Assembly: GCA_049611965.1 (NCBI GenBank)
Contig: JBMZBC010000022.1
Span: 1 to 35,879 of the forward strand
Origin: UBA10364 sp049611965
Lineage (GTDB): Bacteria; Bacteroidota; Bacteroidia; Flavobacteriales; Schleiferiaceae
Reading direction: 5' to 3'
Length of the DNA: 35,879 nucleotides
The position numbers and the translations under genes were made by a program. Under the pieces are notes generated by a model. The model was not told where the DNA came from and searched no databases. It saw only the letters and a program-made list of their open reading frames with translations. Positions within the stretch are counted from its first letter, which is position 1, and every line of letters starts with the position of its first letter. Of the stretch, positions 31,484-35,879 are shown one piece after another.

Positions 31484-32898
31484 TGTCAAATTATAGCCAC
31501 TTTTTGGACCGGCCGATTTTTAAGCAGATCGGACAGGCAGCCGACCACCTCGGTCTGGAGTGCTACGTCGTAGGTGGCTATGTACGTGATCGACTCATTG
31601 AGCGTCCCACGAAGATGGACCTCGATTTTGTCACCGTGGGTTCGGGCATAGCACTGGCAAAAGAAGTACGTAAAGGCTTCGACAAAAAGCCCAAACTAAG
31701 TGTTTTCAAAAGCTTTGGTACCGCTCACATGAATTATCAGGGTGTTGACCTAGAATTCGTAGGTGCTCGGAAAGAAAGCTACAAGAGAAATAGCCGAAAC
31801 CCTATTGTTGAAGACGGCACTCTTGAGGATGACCAAAATCGCCGCGACTTCACCATCAATGCAATGGCTATTTGTTTGAATGAAGGTCGCTGGGGCGAAT
31901 TAATAGATCCATTCAACGGCGTGGATGATCTTGAACGAAAGCTCATCAAAACACCGCTCAGTCCAGACAAGACTTTTGACGATGATCCGCTGCGCATGAT
32001 GCGCGCTGTTAGATTCGCTGCGCAATTAGACTACCGCATCGATTCTGGCACTTTGAAATCCATTAGAGCGCATGCTTCGAGATTGAAAATCGTCGCTCCG
32101 GAACGCATTAGCGTGGAGCTGAATAAAATCATGGAAGTCGACAAACCTTCCTACGGTCTTGGCCTTCTTTTTACGAGCGGCCTGATGAAGGAAATTCTGC
32201 CTGAGATTTGTGCGTTACAAGGAGTTGAAGAAGTTGAAGGACATCTGCACAAGGACAATTTCTACCACACACTTGAAGTAGTAGACAACCTCGCTCGTAC
32301 ATCTGAAAACTTGTGGCTCAGATGGGCTGCATTGCTTCATGATATCGGTAAACCTAAAACTAAAAAGTTTATCAAGCCAGCCGGCTGGACGTTTAGAGGT
32401 CATGAATTTGTAGGAAGTAAAATGATTCCAAAAATCTTTAAGCGTTTGCATTTGCCTACGGATGCACGAATGAAGTATGTGCAGAAGATGGTAATGATGA
32501 GCTCTCGCCCTGCATCACTCGTAGACGATACAGTTACAGATTCAGCCGTTCGTCGCTTGTTATTCGACGCTGGAGATGATGTAGAAGATTTGATGCTCTT
32601 GTGTGAAGCCGATCTCACCACAAAAAATGAACGCAAAAAGCGTCGCTATTTGAACAATTTCAAGGAGGTACGCTTGAAGTTTAAGGAGGTCGAAGAACGC
32701 GATCACATCCGCAACTTCCAACCGCCCGTGAGCGGCGAGGAAATTATGGAGCACTTCGGGATTGGCCCCTCAAGAGTAATTGGAGAAATCAAGGAAGCTT
32801 TAAAAGAAGCCATACTTGAAGGACATATACCAAATGAAAAACAAGCCGCACTCGCCTTAATGGAAGAGGTGGCGCAAAAACTAGGGTTGACAAAATAA
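31483..32898 (+). CDS. CCA-adding / tRNA nucleotidyltransferase with HD domain
   Basis: This 471-residue class II nucleotidyltransferase adds or repairs the 3' CCA of tRNA. The catalytic head has YVVGGYVRDRLIERP and the metal pair in MDLDFV (Asp46, Asp48). NRRDFTINAMA and the RMMRAVRFAAQLDY motif that reads ATP/CTP follow. An HD phosphohydrolase-like domain lies near residues 260-300 (YHTLEVV, LLHDIGKP). I chose the ATG at 31483, which overlaps the previous stop (TAATG); a longer frame from 31378 would run back into the membrane-protein gene. CCA may also be partly encoded in tRNA genes, so it could be a repair enzyme. Confidence 0.95.
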   Translation: MSNYSHFLDRPIFKQIGQAADHLGLECYVVGGYVRDRLIERPTKMDLDFVTVGSGIALAKEVRKGFDKKPKLSVFKSFGTAHMNYQGVDLEFVGARKESYKRNSRNPIVEDGTLEDDQNRRDFTINAMAICLNEGRWGELIDPFNGVDDLERKLIKTPLSPDKTFDDDPLRMMRAVRFAAQLDYRIDSGTLKSIRAHASRLKIVAPERISVELNKIMEVDKPSYGLGLLFTSGLMKEILPEICALQGVEEVEGHLHKDNFYHTLEVVDNLARTSENLWLRWAALLHDIGKPKTKKFIKPAGWTFRGHEFVGSKMIPKIFKRLHLPTDARMKYVQKMVMMSSRPASLVDDTVTDSAVRRLLFDAGDDVEDLMLLCEADLTTKNERKKRRYLNNFKEVRLKFKEVEERDHIRNFQPPVSGEEIMEHFGIGPSRVIGEIKEALKEAILEGHIPNEKQAALALMEEVAQKLGLTK

Positions 32899-32899
32899 T

Positions 32900-33439
32900 A
32901 TGGAGTTTTTCTTACGCGTAATCGCTGATACTGATGATACCGTCTTGAAAGAAGTACGTATCAAAGGTGCTGCTTCTATGATGAACTTACACGAGCACAT
33001 CTTCAATGAATTTGGCTTAAACCCCGGAGAAATGGCAAGCTTTTATTACAGCACTGCCAACTGGGATCAGGGCGATGAACTTCCCATGTTTGCCATGGAC
33101 GATGATATGCCTTCCATGGAAGGAACTTCTGTGGAGCAATTCTTTTCGAGCACCAAAAACGGCTTATACGTCTATAACTTTCTCGACATGAACATCTTCT
33201 ACCTTGAAGTTGTAAAAACTGAAGATGAAGAAGGGTTTGAGGATTTTGTAGTGCTTTCAAGCGTTGGCGAATTACCCAAAAATGAAGTGCCAAGCACAGA
33301 TGCAATTGCACCGTCAAAAGACCCGAGTGAGATGAGCGAAGAAGAGTTAAATGCCTTGTACGGGCTCGACGATCTCGATAGTGGCGCTTTACCTGGATCC
33401 GAAGAGAATGAAGACGATTCTTTAGGGTACGACTACTAA
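32900..33439 (+). CDS. Acidic protein resembling the pRiA4b ORF-3 family
   Basis: This 179-residue protein begins one base after the CCA-adding enzyme stop. The N-terminal 110 residues look like a small alpha/beta fold (EFFLRVIADTDDTVLKEVRI, then LHEHIFNEFGLNPGEMASFY). The rest is a strongly acidic, low-complexity tail. The first part resembles the pRiA4b ORF-3 / IS1096 passenger family, but no transposase or inverted repeats are near, so it is not evidence of an element. The function is unknown. The 3' end overlaps the convergent small gene by 4 bp. Confidence 0.75.
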   Translation: MEFFLRVIADTDDTVLKEVRIKGAASMMNLHEHIFNEFGLNPGEMASFYYSTANWDQGDELPMFAMDDDMPSMEGTSVEQFFSSTKNGLYVYNFLDMNIFYLEVVKTEDEEGFEDFVVLSSVGELPKNEVPSTDAIAPSKDPSEMSEEELNALYGLDDLDSGALPGSEENEDDSLGYDY

Positions 33440-33720
33440 AAGTGAATCCCTAAGATTCGTTCTACAGGCACTTTAATATTCCCTTTTAGGTAAATATGAT
33501 TGTTGTAATGCAACCAGATGGTGGTATGGACCTGGTAAACATCTGTACCTGTATTGAACTGAATATGAACCTTTTGGTGCTTAAGATTACCTAAATAGGT
33601 TGCCTTATGAATGGCCTCAGAGCGTTGTTGAACCGCTCGTACAGATCCCAAGATTTCTCCGGATTCGTAGGCGAGCAAAGCAGTATCTGTTCTCGATATG
33701 TTTCTAGCGTCGTGGTTCAT
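33436..33720 (-). CDS. Small protein of unknown function
   Basis: This 94-residue protein is not recognised. It has a mixed alpha/beta-looking sequence with several His and Tyr (YQVHTTIWLHYNNHIYLKG), no signal peptide and no membrane helix. It fills the gap between the acidic protein and miaA, divergent from miaA and overlapping the acidic protein gene by 4 bp. Coding is likely because nothing else occupies the stretch and it ends exactly at the neighbour's stop, but no family supports it. Confidence 0.6.
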   Translation of the reverse strand: MNHDARNISRTDTALLAYESGEILGSVRAVQQRSEAIHKATYLGNLKHQKVHIQFNTGTDVYQVHTTIWLHYNNHIYLKGNIKVPVERILGIHF

Positions 33721-33781
33721 AGTTCGTATAAAGCGGTTCTATCAAATTACGTATTTTCATCGAAAATTCCAACACACCTTC

Positions 33782-34687
33782 ATGTCTAAAACCTACCTCA
33801 TCAACATATGTGGACCTACTGCGGTAGGAAAAACAGGGGTAGCCTTGTATTGGGCAGAGAGGTTGGGTTGTCCAATTCTTTCCACCGATAGTCGCCAGTG
33901 CTATAAGGAATTGGCCATAGGAAGTGCACCTCCTTCCGCAGAGGAATTGCAGCGCGCCGATCATCATTTCATCGCCGACCGAAGCATTCATAATCCGATT
34001 ACTGCGGGCGAATACGAACGATTTGCATTGGGTAGATTACAGTCCCTGTTCACTGAGAATAATGTTGTTATTGCTGTAGGTGGCTCTGGGATGTATATCG
34101 ATGCCCTTCTCAATGGCTTAGATCCCCTACCTACTGATATCGACATTAAGGCAGGTTTAGACGAGCAGTTTGCTACGGATGGTCTTGCGCCGTTAGTGGC
34201 AACACTCCAAGAACTCGATCCAGCATACGCAGAGAAAGTCGACCTAAACAACCCGAGGAGGGTGATTAGAGCACTAGAGGTTATTATGGCTACAGGCAAA
34301 AAGTATTCTGAGCAACTGAACAATAGTCCCAAGGAACGGCCGTTTGAAATAGTGAATTGGGTGTTGAATATGGATAGGAATCAATTGTACGACCGAATAA
34401 ATAGACGTGTGCATCTCATGATTGCAGACGGACTTGAGGCTGAAGCCAGATCGTTAAAATCTCATGCAGACCTTCCCAGCCTCCAAACCGTTGGGTACCG
34501 AGAATGGTGGCCTTATTTTAAAAGTGAATACGACCTAGACCGCACCATTGAGCTCATCCAGCAATACAGCCGACGCTATGCCAAAAGACAATTGACCTAT
34601 TTCAAGCGCTTCGAAGGTGCTTTATGGCTCGATCCAAACGACATTAACAGCCAAGAGGAATCTTTGCGCAAAGCGGGGGTGTTGTGA
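33782..34687 (+). CDS. miaA: tRNA dimethylallyltransferase
   Basis: MiaA adds a dimethylallyl group to N6 of A37 in tRNAs reading UNN codons. The 301-residue protein has Walker A GPTAVGKTG (about residues 11-19), DSRQCYKELAIGSAPP, VAVGGSGMYIDALLNGLDP, the NPRRVIRALEV stretch and a C-terminal KRQLTYFKR. I chose the ATG at 33782 because MSKTYLINICGPTAVGKT is the normal family beginning; a longer frame from 33698 has no family support. The stop overlaps the lpxK GTG start. Confidence 0.97.
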   Translation: MSKTYLINICGPTAVGKTGVALYWAERLGCPILSTDSRQCYKELAIGSAPPSAEELQRADHHFIADRSIHNPITAGEYERFALGRLQSLFTENNVVIAVGGSGMYIDALLNGLDPLPTDIDIKAGLDEQFATDGLAPLVATLQELDPAYAEKVDLNNPRRVIRALEVIMATGKKYSEQLNNSPKERPFEIVNWVLNMDRNQLYDRINRRVHLMIADGLEAEARSLKSHADLPSLQTVGYREWWPYFKSEYDLDRTIELIQQYSRRYAKRQLTYFKRFEGALWLDPNDINSQEESLRKAGVL

Positions 34688-35652
34688 GCATAATTAAATA
34701 TTTCAGCTTCCCGCGCGGATTTTGGCTGCTTCAAATACTGTATTTGATTGGTCAAAAATTCGATAAAACCCGACGATCAAGAAGTGTATTTCAACCTAAC
34801 CTTCCTGTCATTTGTGTCGGAAATTTCCAAGCGGGCGGCACAGGTAAAACACCAATCACTCAATGGGTTGCTAGTGAACTATCGTCACTAGGATATGAAC
34901 CCATAATAATTCTACGAGGATATAAAGGCAGAACAAAGGTCAGCACGTTAGTCAACAATCAAAATGCTCAAGTCTTTGGTGACGAGGCTGTACTCCATGC
35001 TTTAAATCATCCCACCATAGTCGGTAAAAATCGTATCGAAAGTTGCAATCTTGCTGAATCTTTGGCCAAAACAGATAAACCTGTTTTAATTCTTGACGAC
35101 GGACTGCAGTATTACGATCTACACAAAGACTTCTCTATGGTGTGCCAAAAAGATGCACTTTTTGAGTACGACACTTTGCTTCCTCAAGGCCGTCTTCGTG
35201 AAATTCCTCACACCAATATTGATGCTATAGTTAGCAATGGAGAAAGAGTACCTGCTTGGGTTAAACGCGAATGGAAAGGCGTACCGGATTATTACTTAAA
35301 AAGAGAAGTCATCCTAAAATCAGGAGTAGAATTACCGGGAAATATGGTCTGTGGTGTAGCTAAGCCTAATGACTTCTTTAATCTCGTGCAAAAACGAATT
35401 GGCTTCGTTGGAAATGAAATGAAGTTCCGGGACCATCATCGTTACAGTGCAGCCGATCTCGCTCGTATCGAGAAGGCTTCGGAAAAGTATGAATACCGCG
35501 TACATTGTACTGCAAAAGATGCGGTGAAACTGGCACCGCTAATTGCAGCAGAAAACAGCCCTATTAAACTGAGTGTTTGGGATGTTGAAATTCAGCCTGC
35601 CTGTGATGTTCAGCCACTCCTTGATGCCATGGTGNNNNNNNNNNTAAATTAG
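34684..35652 (+). CDS. lpxK: Tetraacyldisaccharide 4'-kinase, 3' end disturbed by an assembly gap
   Basis: LpxK phosphorylates the 4' position of lipid A disaccharide at the inner membrane. An N-terminal hydrophobic stretch precedes Walker A in GNFQAGGTGKTPITQW (about residues 46-61), then RGYKGR and the acidic LILDDGLQYYDL. About 317 residues are readable. A run of 10 N at 35635-35644 falls in the last codons, so the true stop and any missing bases are unknown; with exactly 10 N a TAG at 35650 would end it. The GTG start at 34684 overlaps the miaA stop; no ATG precedes the conserved region. The presence of lpxK shows a Gram-negative envelope. Confidence 0.9.
   Translation: MSIIKYFSFPRGFWLLQILYLIGQKFDKTRRSRSVFQPNLPVICVGNFQAGGTGKTPITQWVASELSSLGYEPIIILRGYKGRTKVSTLVNNQNAQVFGDEAVLHALNHPTIVGKNRIESCNLAESLAKTDKPVLILDDGLQYYDLHKDFSMVCQKDALFEYDTLLPQGRLREIPHTNIDAIVSNGERVPAWVKREWKGVPDYYLKREVILKSGVELPGNMVCGVAKPNDFFNLVQKRIGFVGNEMKFRDHHRYSAADLARIEKASEKYEYRVHCTAKDAVKLAPLIAAENSPIKLSVWDVEIQPACDVQPLLDAMVXXXXN
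35635..35644. other. Assembly gap (10 N)
   Basis: Ten undetermined bases lie at the 3' end of lpxK and just before gatB. Ten N is often a placeholder, so the real distance could be longer or shorter. Confidence 0.98.
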
Positions 35653-35671
35653 CGCTCTAAATTTCCCTTGG

Positions 35672-35879
35672 ATGTCTAGTATTTACGATACATACGAACC
35701 GGTTATTGGTATTGAGGTTCACGTGCAGCTCAGCACGCAGAGCAAGGCATACTGTGGCGACGCTACCGCATATGGTGCCTCCCCAAATACTCAGGTAAGC
35801 CCGATCAGCTTGGGCCATCCAGGTACTCTTCCTGTGTTCAACAAAGCGGTGATGAACTATGCCGTGAAGTTGGGTATTG
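35672..35879 (+). CDS. gatB: Asp/Glu-tRNA amidotransferase subunit B, 3'-truncated by the window edge
   Basis: The 69 readable residues begin MSSIYDTYEPVIGIEVHVQL and continue STQSKAYCGD and SPISLGHPGTLPVFNKAVM. This is the recognised N-terminus of GatB, which with GatA and GatC converts Glu-tRNA(Gln) or Asp-tRNA(Asn) to the amidated form. The phrase GHPGTLPVFN is diagnostic. The gene continues beyond the window. The ATG at 35672 fits the family start; a near -7 element TAAATTTC lies at 35658-35665 just after the N gap. Confidence 0.93.
   Translation, partial: MSSIYDTYEPVIGIEVHVQLSTQSKAYCGDATAYGASPNTQVSPISLGHPGTLPVFNKAVMNYAVKLGI

Noticed and set aside
32900..33439. Mobile element suggested by resemblance to an IS1096 passenger family
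   Set aside because: No transposase, terminal inverted repeats or target duplications are visible nearby.

Overview
The window reads as chromosomal DNA of a free-living, probably marine Bacteroidota, most like a Flavobacteriales/Cryomorphaceae-type bacterium. The evidence is a giant secreted protein ending in a type IX secretion (T9SS) type A sorting domain, a DUF5606 protein, AGCS and NhaC sodium-coupled transporters, A-rich leaders with little Shine-Dalgarno sequence, and several matches to the Bacteroidota -7 promoter element TAnnTTTG. The genus assignment is inference. Apart from the modular surface protein the content is core housekeeping. I see no prophage, insertion sequence, CRISPR array, tRNA or rRNA.

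Layout: 1-2065 holds the end of an nhaC-type antiporter gene overlapping an MFS transporter. 2174-8464 (minus) is a 2096-residue T9SS cargo protein with six fibronectin III modules, five MAM/choice-of-anchor-J-like modules and three PKD modules. 8556-13406 (minus) holds an AGCS sodium:amino-acid symporter, dnaK and a DUF4249-like lipoprotein. 13478-14972 (plus) holds panB and a short RluA-type pseudouridine synthase. 14969-19469 (minus) is an apparent operon of a THUMP/RlmL-like RNA methyltransferase, an unknown secreted helical protein and priA. 19513-21721 (plus) is a tightly overlapping set: TauE/SafE transporter, methyltransferase and ZIP transporter.

21722-23200 is the most interesting stretch. 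ahpC (plus) and a thioredoxin-like gene (minus) converge, and their promoters share a nearly identical 22-bp block. ahpC also has a 46-bp near-palindrome whose outer parts resemble OxyR contact motifs. The 381-bp gap between the two genes contains a structured, terminator-ended segment that looks like an undescribed small RNA. 23259-29512 (minus) follows with sixA-ppk-ppx (polyphosphate metabolism), def-TPR lipoprotein-DUF5606-mazG, and ruvX. 29566-32898 (plus) is a chain of start/stop overlaps: dapD, a glycosyltransferase, a small membrane protein and a CCA-adding enzyme, with an acidic unknown protein just after. The right end has a small unknown minus-strand gene, miaA, lpxK (interrupted by a 10-N assembly gap) and the start of gatB.

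Functionally, the genes cover envelope and surface work (T9SS protein, lpxK, glycosyltransferase, lipoproteins), RNA modification and translation (RluA-like, RlmL-like, CCA-adding enzyme, miaA, def, gatB), replication and repair (priA, ruvX), stress and redox (dnaK, ahpC, thioredoxin, polyphosphate genes, mazG) and ion or nutrient transport. The likeliest undescribed biology is the paired redox promoters and the candidate small RNA between those genes, rather than a new protein system.
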